This document shows, in pieces, positions 8,656 to 18,266 of a DNA stretch of 64,000 bases. Under the pieces are notes generated by a model. That model did no database searches. It saw only the letters and a program-made list of their open reading frames with translations, and was not told where the DNA came from. This stretch comes from Amycolatopsis sp. CA-126428 (GTDB lineage: Bacteria > Actinomycetota > Actinomycetes > Mycobacteriales > Pseudonocardiaceae), in assembly GCF_002904335.1 (NCBI RefSeq), contig NZ_PPHF01000032.1, positions 30,479 to 94,478 of the forward strand, read 5' to 3'. Numbering within the stretch: the first letter of the stretch is position 1; each line of letters begins with the position of its first letter. The position numbers and the translations under genes were made by a program.

Positions 8656-9555
8656 ATGGATCTGGACCTGCGCAAGCTGCGTTATTTCGTCGCGGTCGCC
8701 GACACGCTGCACTTCGGCCGCGCCGCCGAACGACTGCACATCGCGCAGCCGGTGCTGAGCCGGCAGATCCGCGCGCTCGAACAGGATCTCGGCACCGCGC
8801 TGTTCACCAGGGACAGCCACGGGGTGGTGCTGACCGACGCCGGCGCGCAGCTGCTCACGGACGCCGCCCCCTTGCTGGCCTCCGCCGACGCCGCCCGCCG
8901 CCGGGTGACCGCGGCCGCGCGGGGCGACCGGCGGCTGATGGTCGGCTTCCGGGCCGGCGTCGCGGTCACCCCGGCGATCCACCGGTTCGCCGTCCGGCAC
9001 CCGGATGTGCGAGTCGACGTGCAGCGCATCGAAGCCGACGAGCAGGCCGAGCTGCTGCTCGACGGCCGCATCGACATCGGCTACGTGCGGCTGCCCATCG
9101 ACGAGGCCGGCCTGCGCGTCGTTCCGCTCTACACCGAGCCGCGGGTGGCGGTGCTGCCCGCGCGCCATCGGCTGGCCGGCAAGGAAGAAGTCACCGAAGC
9201 CGACCTGGCCGGCGAACCGCTGCTTTGGCACGCCGACGCGAGCACGCAGCCCACCAGGCGCCCGCACCTCAACGCCGGATACCTGGTCCGCGGCGTGGAC
9301 GAAACACTCGAGCACGTCGCCGCCGGCCGGGGCATCTCGTTCTTGGCGCGCTCGGCGACCGTCTTCTACACGCATCCGGAGGTCGCTTACGTGCCCGTCC
9401 CGGATCTGGCCCCGGACCAGGTCTGCCTCGCCACGGCGACCGCACATCTCTCGCCGGTGGTCGAAGACTTCTTCACCGCGGCTCAGGCGGCCGCCGAAAT
9501 CACGGCGGAATGCGGCAACCACGAAATGTGGCAGCTCGGCGGCGAGCCTCGCTAG
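8656..9555 (+). CDS. LysR-family transcriptional regulator
   Basis: A 299-residue LysR regulator. The winged helix-turn-helix is at residues 1-60 (LRKLRYFVAVADTLHFGRAAERL, IAQPVLSRQIRALE) and the LysR substrate-binding domain follows from about residue 90 (RRLMVGFRAG, DIGYVRLP, GRGISFLA). The start at ATG 8656 gives the conserved M-D-L-D-L-R-K-L-R-Y-F N-terminus. It is divergent from the F420-reductase-like/SDR operon, with its own T-N11-A box between, which is the classic LysR arrangement. Confidence 0.92.
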   Translation: MDLDLRKLRYFVAVADTLHFGRAAERLHIAQPVLSRQIRALEQDLGTALFTRDSHGVVLTDAGAQLLTDAAPLLASADAARRRVTAAARGDRRLMVGFRAGVAVTPAIHRFAVRHPDVRVDVQRIEADEQAELLLDGRIDIGYVRLPIDEAGLRVVPLYTEPRVAVLPARHRLAGKEEVTEADLAGEPLLWHADASTQPTRRPHLNAGYLVRGVDETLEHVAAGRGISFLARSATVFYTHPEVAYVPVPDLAPDQVCLATATAHLSPVVEDFFTAAQAAAEITAECGNHEMWQLGGEPR

Positions 9556-9558
9556 CCC

Positions 9559-9714
9559 GTCATTACCGAGCCGGCTCGCCGCCACCTGGTCCAGCGCCGG
9601 CAGGACTACCTCGACGAGCTCGAACGCCGTGACCGCGGCGGCTTCCTCCGCTGGCCGGCCGACGGTGCCGGCGCCGGCAGCGATCCCGGGCCGTACCTGA
9701 CGAACCGGCGCCGA
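9559..9714 (+). pseudogene. Remnant of a small actinobacterial gene
   Basis: In the same frame as the LysR gene and right after its stop, the sequence reads ITEPARRHLVQRRQDYLDEL, then RRDRGGFLRWPADG and AGSDPGPYLTNRR. This resembles short actinobacterial proteins of unknown function ending in a RDPxGFxRWL...SDPxxYL pattern. There is no ATG or GTG at the expected position (the codon is ATT), and the expected stop after NRR is missing. It is probably a decayed gene; recognition is from memory of the family and is weak. Confidence 0.3.
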
Positions 9715-9721
9715 TGCCCGG

Positions 9722-10462
9722 TCAGTTCTTGCGGTCGTGGCGGGCCAGCACGAGTGCCGGGTCGAGCTGCCGCTCGGCGAGTCCGCGGGCGACCTCGCCG
9801 AGCAGGAGGTGGTGGCTGCGGGCGTAGCCGCGCAACGCGGTGAAGGCGTCGTCCATGCTGAGCCGACCGGTCACCGCGAGGACGCCCTTCGCCTGCTCGA
9901 TGGTCACCCGGCTGTTCAGGGCGGTCTGCAGCTGCTCGGACATCGTCTCGCCGTGCCGGATCGCCCGCTCCTGGAGGATGCCGATGGTCGCCGTGTCGGC
10001 CAGCGCCTGCGCCAGGTGGACGTCGTCGGGTCCGAGCTCACCGGGCCGGGCGCCGAACAGGTTCAGCGCGCCGACGATCTGCTTGCGCAGCCGCATCGGC
10101 AGCGCGTGCACCGACGCGAACCCCTGCCGAGACGCCTCCGCCGCGAACCGCGGCCACCGCGTGGCCTCCGCGGCGACGTCGGCGACCAGCACCGGAGCCC
10201 GGGTCGCGAAGCACTCCACGCACGGCCCCTCGTCGATGCTGAGCTGAAAGAGCTCCAGCAGCCGGGCCTGCTCGGTGGAGGAGGCGAGCACCTGCAGGCT
10301 CCCGCGCTCGTCGACCAGCGTCAGGCCGGCCGCGGCGACGTCGAGCAGCTCCACGCAGCGCCGCACCAGCGTGTGCAGGAGGTCGGCGACGTCGTAGTCG
10401 TCGACGAGGGTGTCGGCCAGCGCGACGAACGTCCGGGTCACCTGTCGTTCACGGTCGGCCAT
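9722..10462 (-). CDS. GAF-ANTAR RNA-binding antiterminator-type regulator
   Basis: A ~246-residue protein with a GAF sensor domain (about residues 15-160, with SIDEGPCVECFATRAPVLVADV) and a C-terminal ANTAR domain (about 180-235: LQTALNSRVTIEQAKGVLA, MDDAFTALRGYAR). ANTAR domains bind paired RNA hairpins and cause antitermination. The second ATG (10462) is preferred because AGGAG abuts the first ATG (10471) but is nine bases before the second. It lies 45 bases downstream of another GAF-ANTAR gene on the same strand. Confidence 0.88.
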   Translation of the reverse strand: MADRERQVTRTFVALADTLVDDYDVADLLHTLVRRCVELLDVAAAGLTLVDERGSLQVLASSTEQARLLELFQLSIDEGPCVECFATRAPVLVADVAAEATRWPRFAAEASRQGFASVHALPMRLRKQIVGALNLFGARPGELGPDDVHLAQALADTATIGILQERAIRHGETMSEQLQTALNSRVTIEQAKGVLAVTGRLSMDDAFTALRGYARSHHLLLGEVARGLAERQLDPALVLARHDRKN

Positions 10463-10507
10463 GGCCACCATCTCCTGGTTGCTCGTGGGATGTCTTCATG
10501 GTGGTCC

Positions 10508-11230
10508 TCACCAGGCCTCCCGGTCCAATCGGAGCCGGCCGGCGACGATGTCGGCGGCGACGTCCCGCAACGCCCGGCCGTGCCCGAAGGCGTATGCGCG
10601 CATCCGGGCCAGCGCCTCCGCGGCCGGCAGGTCCAGGTGCGCGATGACCATCCCGGTGGCCTGGTGCACCTCGCGGTGGCGCATCCCGGCCCCTTCCATC
10701 CACCGCCCGTCGCCGTCGAGCCACCGGTCACCGCCGAGCAGCCCGGACAGCGCCAGCGCGGCGATGTCCGCCACCTGCAAGGCGACCGCGAGTTCGTCGG
10801 CGGCCAGTGAGCCCGGGGTCGACCGGTACGTGTCCAGGGTCGCCACCCGCACGACACCGATCTGCAGCGGGAAGGTGAACAAGGCCGCCACCGGGTACTC
10901 GGCGGCCTGCGCGGCGAACACCGGCCAGGCGGCGGGCAGCCCCGCGCCGAGATCGGCGACCAGGACCGGGCCGCCGTGGGTGTAGGCGTCGAAACACGGC
11001 CCTTCCCCGAGGCCGAACTGCAGTTCGGCCAGCGCGCCGCTGATGGCGTCACTGGTGTAGACGACCTCTCGATGCCCGGCGTCGGCCAGCACCGACACCG
11101 CGGCCCCGTCCACCGGGAGCAACCGGACACACGCACGGCACACCCGGCCGACCATGTCGACCCCGCTGCCGGGCCGGCCCCCGGCCAGCGCCGCCAGCAC
11201 GCTCTCCCGCAGCACGTCGATTTCAGCCAC
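10508..11230 (-). CDS. GAF-ANTAR RNA-binding antiterminator-type regulator
   Basis: A ~240-residue GAF-ANTAR protein: GAF motif FGLGEGPCFDAYTHGGPVLV and C-terminal ANTAR helices (HREVHQATGMVIAHLDL, AEALARMRAYAFGHGRAL). The GTG at 11230 gives the usual N-terminus (MAEIDVLRE). No strong ribosome-binding site sits at the normal distance; instead a GGAGGAG serves a short upstream frame (11249-11223) whose stop overlaps this start. A 13-bp perfect hairpin lies just upstream. It is probably in one operon with the next GAF-ANTAR gene. Confidence 0.85.
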   Translation of the reverse strand: MAEIDVLRESVLAALAGGRPGSGVDMVGRVCRACVRLLPVDGAAVSVLADAGHREVVYTSDAISGALAELQFGLGEGPCFDAYTHGGPVLVADLGAGLPAAWPVFAAQAAEYPVAALFTFPLQIGVVRVATLDTYRSTPGSLAADELAVALQVADIAALALSGLLGGDRWLDGDGRWMEGAGMRHREVHQATGMVIAHLDLPAAEALARMRAYAFGHGRALRDVAADIVAGRLRLDREAW

Positions 11231-11249
11231 GGGCCACCCGACCCTGCAC
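11223..11249 (-). CDS. Candidate 8-codon leader peptide
   Basis: GTG-CAG-GGT-CGG-GTG-GCC-CGT-GGC-TGA begins six bases after GGAGGAG and ends overlapping the GTG start of the GAF-ANTAR gene. Such an arrangement would let the strong Shine-Dalgarno drive the ANTAR gene by translational coupling. The spacing is seen directly; translation is inferred. Confidence 0.35.
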   Translation of the reverse strand: MQGRVARG

Positions 11250-11259
11250 GCCGGTCTCC

Positions 11260-11294
11260 TCCGAGTCGGTGTTCTCACACCACACCGACTCGGA
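11260..11294 (-). promoter_or_regulatory. 13-bp perfect hairpin in the ANTAR gene leader
   Basis: TCCGAGTCGGTGT and ACACCGACTCGGA form a perfect 13-bp inverted repeat around a nine-base centre, 30 bases upstream of the GAF-ANTAR start. In the minus-strand transcript the 3' arm runs into the GGAGGAG ribosome-binding site, so the stem could mask it. ANTAR proteins bind RNA hairpins, but known targets have hexanucleotide loops, unlike this one. A long DNA palindrome bound by a dimeric regulator is the alternative. Confidence 0.6.
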
Positions 11295-11456
11295 AACGAC
11301 AAGGTCCGGATCAGCTCCGCCACCGCGGGTGCGCTCGCCCGCACCCTACCGCGCGAGGCCGTCACCCGCCCCAGGCCAGAGCGCAACTCGAAGGGCGTCG
11401 AAGCGTGGCGGAAGGGGAACTGCCGCCGCACTTCACCCTAAGGTGTCAGTTCCGGT

Positions 11457-13242
<1,786 letters not shown>

Positions 13243-13258
13243 TGTGATCCAGCTCACA
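13243..13258. promoter_or_regulatory. Perfect CRP-type site upstream of the hydrogenase operon
   Basis: TGTGA-TCCAGC-TCACA is an exact match to the CRP consensus TGTGA-N6-TCACA, also used by actinobacterial Crp homologues. It lies 57 bases before the first gene of the hydrogenase operon. A possible promoter, TTGTGT (13240-13245) with a 17-base gap to TAGCCT (13263-13268), overlaps the site; if that promoter is real, binding would repress or remodel it. If the real promoter lies elsewhere the site could activate. Confidence 0.75.
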
Positions 13259-13314
13259 GCTCTAGCCTGAGATGTGCTCCCATCACCGAGCAGCAGCCCG
13301 GAGGAAGTACCGCG

Positions 13315-13935
13315 ATGTCGTGGGCACCGAATCACCCGGACTCCGTCGACGCCCTCTTCGAGCGCCGGAAGGCACCCGTGCTCGCCCTGGCCGACGACGC
13401 CAGGACGGTGGCCGAGGCGTGCCACGACATGGCCCGCCGCTTCCACCGCGGCGGCAAGCTCGTGGTGTTCGGCAACGGCGGCCCCAGCACCGACGCCCAG
13501 CACGTGGCGGTGGAGTTCGTCCACCCGGTGATCGTCGGCAAGCGCGCCCTGCCGGCGCTGTCGCTGACCGCCGACGTCGCGACCGTCACCGGCGTCGCCA
13601 ACCGCGTGGGCCTCGAAGACGTCTTCGCCCACCAGCTGCGGATCATCGGCGAACCGGCCGACATCGCCTTGGGCATCTCGGCCGACGGCGAGTGCGCCAA
13701 CGTCCGCCGCGCTCTCGAAACCGCCCGCGACCTCGGGATGCTCACCGTCGCCCTGACCGGTGGCACCGGCGGCGCGATCGCCGCGACCACCGGGCTGGGC
13801 CACGTCTTCGTCGCCCGCTCGGCCGACCCGAGGATCGTCAAGGAAGTGCACGTGACCACCTACCACGTGCTGTGGGAGCTGGTCCACGTGTTCTTCGAAC
13901 ACCCCGGTGCGCTGACCCCGGAGGTGGCGTCGTGA
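13315..13935 (+). CDS. SIS-domain phosphosugar isomerase-like (GmhA/DiaA type)
   Basis: A 206-residue SIS-domain protein with the GmhA-like phosphosugar loop FGNGGPSTDAQHVAVEF and a second loop ALGISADGECANV. It begins at ATG 13315, eight bases after GGAGGAA, and is the first gene of the hydrogenase operon, overlapping the next gene by GTGA. In sedoheptulose-7-phosphate isomerase the second loop is usually S-T-S-G-N-S; here it is S-A-D-G-E-C, so ordinary catalysis may be impaired. Why phosphosugar-binding proteins accompany group 1h hydrogenases is not established. Confidence 0.85.
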   Translation: MSWAPNHPDSVDALFERRKAPVLALADDARTVAEACHDMARRFHRGGKLVVFGNGGPSTDAQHVAVEFVHPVIVGKRALPALSLTADVATVTGVANRVGLEDVFAHQLRIIGEPADIALGISADGECANVRRALETARDLGMLTVALTGGTGGAIAATTGLGHVFVARSADPRIVKEVHVTTYHVLWELVHVFFEHPGALTPEVAS

Positions 13936-14168
13936 GCGCCCGTGACGCCGACAGAGAAGCCGGCCCCGTCTGTCACGACGGGGTGTGCATCACCTGCTCC
14001 GACACCGCGGTCGAATTGACCGTGGTCGAGCTCCTCGAAGACGAGCTCGCCGTCGTGGATACCGGCTCGGGCCGGGAAGAGGTGAGCGTGGCGCTGGTCT
14101 CGGCCGGCGTCGGCGACCGAATCCTGGTGCACGCCGGGGAAGCCATCGCTCGTCTGGAGAATCCCTGA
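13932..14168 (+). CDS. HypC/HupF-family protein lacking the N-terminal Cys2
   Basis: A 78-residue protein starting at GTG inside the stop of the SIS gene. The C-terminal ~55 residues fit the HypC beta-barrel (VELLEDELAVVDTGSGREEVSVALV, GDRILVHAGEAIARLE). Unlike true HypC it does not start M-C; it has an extended N-terminus with CHDGVCITC, i.e. a C-x4-C-x2-C cluster. HypC Cys2 carries the Fe(CN)2CO precursor, so this paralogue may use the internal cysteines or have a different, hydrogenase-specific chaperone role. A canonical hypC is present downstream in the same operon. Confidence 0.8.
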   Translation: MSARDADREAGPVCHDGVCITCSDTAVELTVVELLEDELAVVDTGSGREEVSVALVSAGVGDRILVHAGEAIARLENP

Positions 14169-14187
14169 CCTAGGGAGTTGACGCGCC

Positions 14188-14880
14188 ATGACGCGGGAGC
14201 ACACCCCCGTCGGCGCGGACGGTCTCGAAACGCTGTACCCGTTCCTCTACGCGGGCTCCAGCGACATCGACGCCGTCCTCCGCCAGGTGGAACAGTCCAC
14301 GGTGGACAAGGTGCACGAGATCGTCGCCCTGCGCGGCGACGTGCTCGCGGCCGACCGCGACCGCCTGTTCGCGTGCGCCCAGGACGTCGCGCGCGCGTTC
14401 GCCGGCGGCGGCCGGCTGCTCGCGTTCGGCAACGGCGGCAGCTCGACCGACGCCCAAGACCTGGCCAGCCTGTTCCTGAGCCCGGCCGGCGACGCCCGGC
14501 CGTTGCCCGCTTTCGGGTTGACGAACGACATCGCCGTGGTGACCGCCCTCTCCAACGACATCGGGTTCGACGTCGTGTTCGCCCGGCAGATCGGCGCGTT
14601 CGGCCGAGCCGGCGACATCGCGGTGGGCCTGTCCACCAGCGGGAATTCCGCGAACCTGGTGCGTGCCTTCGACGAAGCCGCCCGGCGCGGCCTGGTGACC
14701 GTCGGCATCGCCGGCTACGACGGCGGGAAGATGGCCGAGCTGGACAGCATCGACCACCTCTTCGTCGTCCCGTCCCCTTCCGTGCACCGCATCCAGGAAG
14801 CCCAGACGACCCTTTACCACGCGCTGTGGGAGCTGACCCTCGGCGCGCTCGACGACCTCGCCAAGGGTGATCAGCCGTGA
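14188..14880 (+). CDS. SIS-domain protein, second in the hydrogenase operon
   Basis: A 230-residue SIS protein with both loops conserved: FGNGGSSTDAQDLASLF and VGLSTSGNSANLVRAF, the latter with the complete S-T-S-G-N-S signature of GmhA/DiaA proteins. It is about 25 residues longer than its neighbour at the N-terminus. A TAGGGAG ribosome-binding site precedes ATG 14188, and the stop overlaps the hhyS start (GTGA). With the first SIS gene it could form a hetero-oligomer, one catalytic and one altered subunit (inference). Confidence 0.85.
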   Translation: MTREHTPVGADGLETLYPFLYAGSSDIDAVLRQVEQSTVDKVHEIVALRGDVLAADRDRLFACAQDVARAFAGGGRLLAFGNGGSSTDAQDLASLFLSPAGDARPLPAFGLTNDIAVVTALSNDIGFDVVFARQIGAFGRAGDIAVGLSTSGNSANLVRAFDEAARRGLVTVGIAGYDGGKMAELDSIDHLFVVPSPSVHRIQEAQTTLYHALWELTLGALDDLAKGDQP

Positions 14881-15932
14881 CGCATGCCGCAGAACAAACC
14901 GAAGAACAGCCCATCCACATCCTCTGGATCAACGCCGGACTGTCGTGCGACGGCGACTCCGTCGCACTGACGGCCGCCACGCAACCGAGCATCGAGGAAA
15001 TCGTCCTCGGCGCTTTGCCCGGCTTGCCCAAGATCGCGGTCCACTGGCCGCTGATCGACTTCGAATGCGGCCCCGACAAGGGGGCCGACACGTTCATCGA
15101 GTGGTTCTACAAAGCCGACCGCGGTGAGCTGGAACCGTTCGTGCTGGTCATCGAAGGCTCGATCCCGAACGAGGCGATCAAGGACGAAGGCTACTGGTGC
15201 GGGTTCGGCAACAACCCCGAGACCGGCCAGCCGATGACCACCAGCGAGTGGCTGGACCGCCTGACGCCCAAGGCGCTGGCCGTGATGGCCGTCGGCACCT
15301 GCGCCACCTACGGCGGCATCCACGCGATGGAGGGCAACCCGACCGGCGCCATGGGCGTGCCCGACTACCTGGGCTGGGACTGGAAGTCCGGGGCCGGCAT
15401 CCCGATCGTCTGCGTGCCCGGCTGCCCGACCCACCCGGACAACCTGTCCGAGACCATCACCTACCTGCTCTACCAGGCCGCCGGCCAGGCACCGATGATC
15501 CCGCTCGACGACCACCTGCGGCCGCAGTGGCTCTTCGGTGCGACCGTGCACGAGGGCTGCGACCGCGGCGGCTACTACGAACAGGGCCAGTTCGCCGACA
15601 GCTACGACTCCCCCAAGTGCCTGGTGAAGCTGGGCTGCTGGGGTCCGGTCGTCAAGTGCAACGTGCCCAAGCGGGGCTGGATCAACGGCGTCGGCGGCTG
15701 CCCGAACGTCGGCGGTATCTGCATCGGCTGCACGATGCCGGGCTTCCCGGACAAGTTCATGCCGTTCATGGACGAGCCGCCGGGCGCGCAGGTGTCCTCG
15801 CTCGCGAGCGGCGCGTACGGGTCGGTGATCCGGCGGCTGCGGAAGATCACCGAGCGCAAGCTCGACAAGGAGCCCAAGTGGCGGCACACGGGCAAGAAGC
15901 TCAACACCGGCTACAAGTCCTCGTGGCGCTGA
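14877..15932 (+). CDS. hhyS: Group 1h [NiFe] hydrogenase small subunit
   Basis: A 351-residue small subunit carrying the three FeS clusters that pass electrons from the active site. There is no Tat signal, as in actinobacterial group 1h enzymes. The proximal-cluster motif normally C-x2-C is Cys24-Asp-Gly-Asp27 (LSCDGDSVA), matching the 3Cys/1Asp proximal cluster described for the oxygen-tolerant actinobacterial-type hydrogenase of Ralstonia. Further cluster ligands are seen in VGTCATYGG, VPGCPTHPDN and the C-terminal GGCPNVGGICIGCTMPGFPD segment. The GTG start overlaps the preceding gene; hhyL follows by 13 bases. Confidence 0.97.
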   Translation: MTHAAEQTEEQPIHILWINAGLSCDGDSVALTAATQPSIEEIVLGALPGLPKIAVHWPLIDFECGPDKGADTFIEWFYKADRGELEPFVLVIEGSIPNEAIKDEGYWCGFGNNPETGQPMTTSEWLDRLTPKALAVMAVGTCATYGGIHAMEGNPTGAMGVPDYLGWDWKSGAGIPIVCVPGCPTHPDNLSETITYLLYQAAGQAPMIPLDDHLRPQWLFGATVHEGCDRGGYYEQGQFADSYDSPKCLVKLGCWGPVVKCNVPKRGWINGVGGCPNVGGICIGCTMPGFPDKFMPFMDEPPGAQVSSLASGAYGSVIRRLRKITERKLDKEPKWRHTGKKLNTGYKSSWR

Positions 15933-15945
15933 GGGAGATCGGGAC

Positions 15946-17742
15946 ATGACGGAAACGCAGACCGACAAGGGCATCAGCACCAAGGGCAAGACCGACCTCG
16001 TCGAAATGGCGTGGGACCCGATCACCCGGATCGTGGGCAGCCTCGGGATCTACACGAAGATCGACTGGGCCGCCAAGCGGGTCGTCGAGTGCCACAGCAC
16101 GTCGTCGGTGTTCCGCGGCTACAGCATCTTCATGAAGGGCAAGGACCCGCGCGACGCGCACTTCATCACCAGCCGGATCTGCGGGATCTGCGGCGACAAC
16201 CACGCGACCTGCTCGGTGTACGCGCAGAACATGGCCTACGGCGTCCGCCCGCCGCACCTCGGCGAGTGGATCCTCAACCTCGGCGAGGCCGCCGAGTACA
16301 TGTTCGACCACAACATCTTCCAGGAGAACCTGGTCGGGGTCGACTACTGCGAGAAGATGGTCGCCGAGACCAACCCCGGCGTCCTGGAGCAGGCCAACCG
16401 CACCGAGGCACCGCACGCGCGTGACCACGGGTACCGGACCATCGGCGACATCATGCGCTCGCTGAACCCGCTGGAAGGCGAGTTCTACCGCGAGGCCCTG
16501 CAGGTTTCCCGCAGCACGCGCGAGATGTTCTGCCTGATGGAGGGCCGGCACGTCCATCCGTCCACTTTGTACCCGGGCGGGGTCGGCACGGTGGCCACCG
16601 TGCAGCTGTTCACCGACTACCTGACCCGGCTGATGCGCTACGTCGAGTTCATGAAGCGCTGCCTGCCGATGCACGACGACCTCTTCGACTTCTTCTACGA
16701 AGCCCTGCCCGGCTACGAAGAAGTCGGGCGGCGGCGCGTCCTGCTCGGCTGCTGGGGCAGCCTGAACGACCCCGAGTACTGCGACTTCAGCTACCGGAAC
16801 ATGGAGGCCTGGGGCCGCAAGATGTTCGTGACGCCGGGCGTGGTCGTCGACGGCAAGCTCGTCACCACCAGCCTGCTCGACATCAACCTCGGGATCCGGA
16901 TCCTGCTCGGCAGCTCGTTCTACGAAGACTGGGCCGACCAGCCGATGTTCGTCACGCACGACCCGCTCGGCAACCCGGTCGACCAGCGCCACCCGTGGAA
17001 CCAGCACACCATCCCGCGCCCGGCCAAGCGCGACTTCGACGGCAAGTACTCGTGGACGATGTCGCCGCGCTGGTTCGACGGCACCGACCACCTGGCCCTC
17101 GACACCGGCGGCGGCCCGATCGCACGCCTGTGGGTGACCGCGCTCGCCGGGCTCGTCGACACGCCGTACGTCAAGTCGACCGGGCACAGCGTCACGATCA
17201 CCCTGCCGCGCACGGCGACCAAACCCGAGGCCAGCTTCGAGTGGAAGATCCCGCAGTGGAGCAACGCCCTCGAGCGCAACCGCGCCCGGACGTACTTCCA
17301 GGCGTATTCGGCGGCGCTGGCCCTGCACTTCGCCGAGCAGGCACTGGGTGAGGTCCGCCAGGGCCGCACCAAGACGTGGGAGCCGTTCAAGGTCCCCGAC
17401 GAAGGCGTCAGCTGCGGGTTCACCGAGGCCGTCCGCGGGGTGCTGTCGCACCACATGGTGATCAAGGGCGGCAAGATCGCGAACTATCACCCGTACCCGC
17501 CGACGCCGTGGAACGGCAGCGTCCGCGACAGCTTCGGCACGCCGGGGCCGTACGAGGACGCCGTGCAGAACACGCCGATCTTCGAGGAGAACACGCAGGA
17601 GAACTTCAAGGGCATCGACATCATGCGCGCGGTCCGCAGCTTCGACCCGTGCCTGCCGTGCGGCGTCCACATGTACACCGGCAGCGGCAAGGTGATCGAG
17701 CGGCTGCACACCCCGCACGCGTTCGGCGGGGAGCTCGGCTGA
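15946..17742 (+). CDS. hhyL: Group 1h [NiFe] hydrogenase large subunit
   Basis: A 598-residue large subunit holding the NiFe site. The L1 motif is RICGICGDNHATC (Cys79, Cys82) and the L2 motif is DPCLPCGVH (Cys569, Cys572, His575). A 23-residue tail follows His575 and should be removed by the operon's endopeptidase after nickel insertion. With hhyS it forms an oxygen-insensitive, high-affinity uptake hydrogenase that oxidises H2 at atmospheric levels, known in Streptomyces, Mycobacterium and related genera to support survival in stationary phase. GGGAGAT precedes the ATG. Confidence 0.97.
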   Translation: MTETQTDKGISTKGKTDLVEMAWDPITRIVGSLGIYTKIDWAAKRVVECHSTSSVFRGYSIFMKGKDPRDAHFITSRICGICGDNHATCSVYAQNMAYGVRPPHLGEWILNLGEAAEYMFDHNIFQENLVGVDYCEKMVAETNPGVLEQANRTEAPHARDHGYRTIGDIMRSLNPLEGEFYREALQVSRSTREMFCLMEGRHVHPSTLYPGGVGTVATVQLFTDYLTRLMRYVEFMKRCLPMHDDLFDFFYEALPGYEEVGRRRVLLGCWGSLNDPEYCDFSYRNMEAWGRKMFVTPGVVVDGKLVTTSLLDINLGIRILLGSSFYEDWADQPMFVTHDPLGNPVDQRHPWNQHTIPRPAKRDFDGKYSWTMSPRWFDGTDHLALDTGGGPIARLWVTALAGLVDTPYVKSTGHSVTITLPRTATKPEASFEWKIPQWSNALERNRARTYFQAYSAALALHFAEQALGEVRQGRTKTWEPFKVPDEGVSCGFTEAVRGVLSHHMVIKGGKIANYHPYPPTPWNGSVRDSFGTPGPYEDAVQNTPIFEENTQENFKGIDIMRAVRSFDPCLPCGVHMYTGSGKVIERLHTPHAFGGELG

Positions 17743-18266
17743 TGACCGACGTCGACCGGGTCGGCGAGCGCATCGAGCAGCTGCTGGGCGAGTTCTCCGG
17801 CGCGGACGCCGAACTCGCCGAGGACCTCGTCCACACGCTGCTCGAGTTCTACGGCGCCGGCCTGGCCCGGATCGTGGAGCTCGCCGGCGCGGATCCCGTG
17901 CTGCTCGAGCGCCTCGCCGAGGACGAGCACGTCCGCGGGCTGCTCGTGCTGCACGACCTGCACCCGCGGTCGACGCACGAGCGGGTCACCGAGGCGCTCG
18001 ACAAGGTCCGGCCGTACCTGGGCTCGCACGCCGGTGACGTCGAGTTCGTCGGGATCGACGACGGTGTCCTGCGGCTGCGGCTGCAGGGCACCTGCGACGG
18101 CTGCCCGTCGTCGACGGTCACCGCGAAGTACGCCATCGAGCGCGTGGTCCGGGAAGCGGCGCCGGAAATCTCCGACGTCGTCGTCGAAGGGGTCGTGCCG
18201 GAGGAAACCGGCCCGGGTGGACGCACACTGCTGCCGCTGGTGCCGTGTCCCGTGGAGGTCCCGTGA
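17742..18266 (+). CDS. NifU-like FeS scaffold domain protein
   Basis: A 174-residue protein whose last ~90 residues are a NifU C-terminal domain: VRPYLGSHAGDVEFVGIDDG and TCDGCPSSTVTAKYAIE, the CxxC holding a transient FeS cluster. The N-terminal ~80 residues are helical and hydrogenase-operon specific. Its start overlaps the hhyL stop by one base (TGATG). It probably delivers FeS clusters to HhyS or acts in electron transfer linked to it; NifU-like genes recur in this position in group 1h operons. Confidence 0.88.
   Translation: MTDVDRVGERIEQLLGEFSGADAELAEDLVHTLLEFYGAGLARIVELAGADPVLLERLAEDEHVRGLLVLHDLHPRSTHERVTEALDKVRPYLGSHAGDVEFVGIDDGVLRLRLQGTCDGCPSSTVTAKYAIERVVREAAPEISDVVVEGVVPEETGPGGRTLLPLVPCPVEVP

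Noticed and set aside
15901..17718. A 605-codon open frame on the minus strand opposite hhyL
   Set aside because: It is a shadow of hhyL created by high GC at third positions; no family features or ribosome-binding site.
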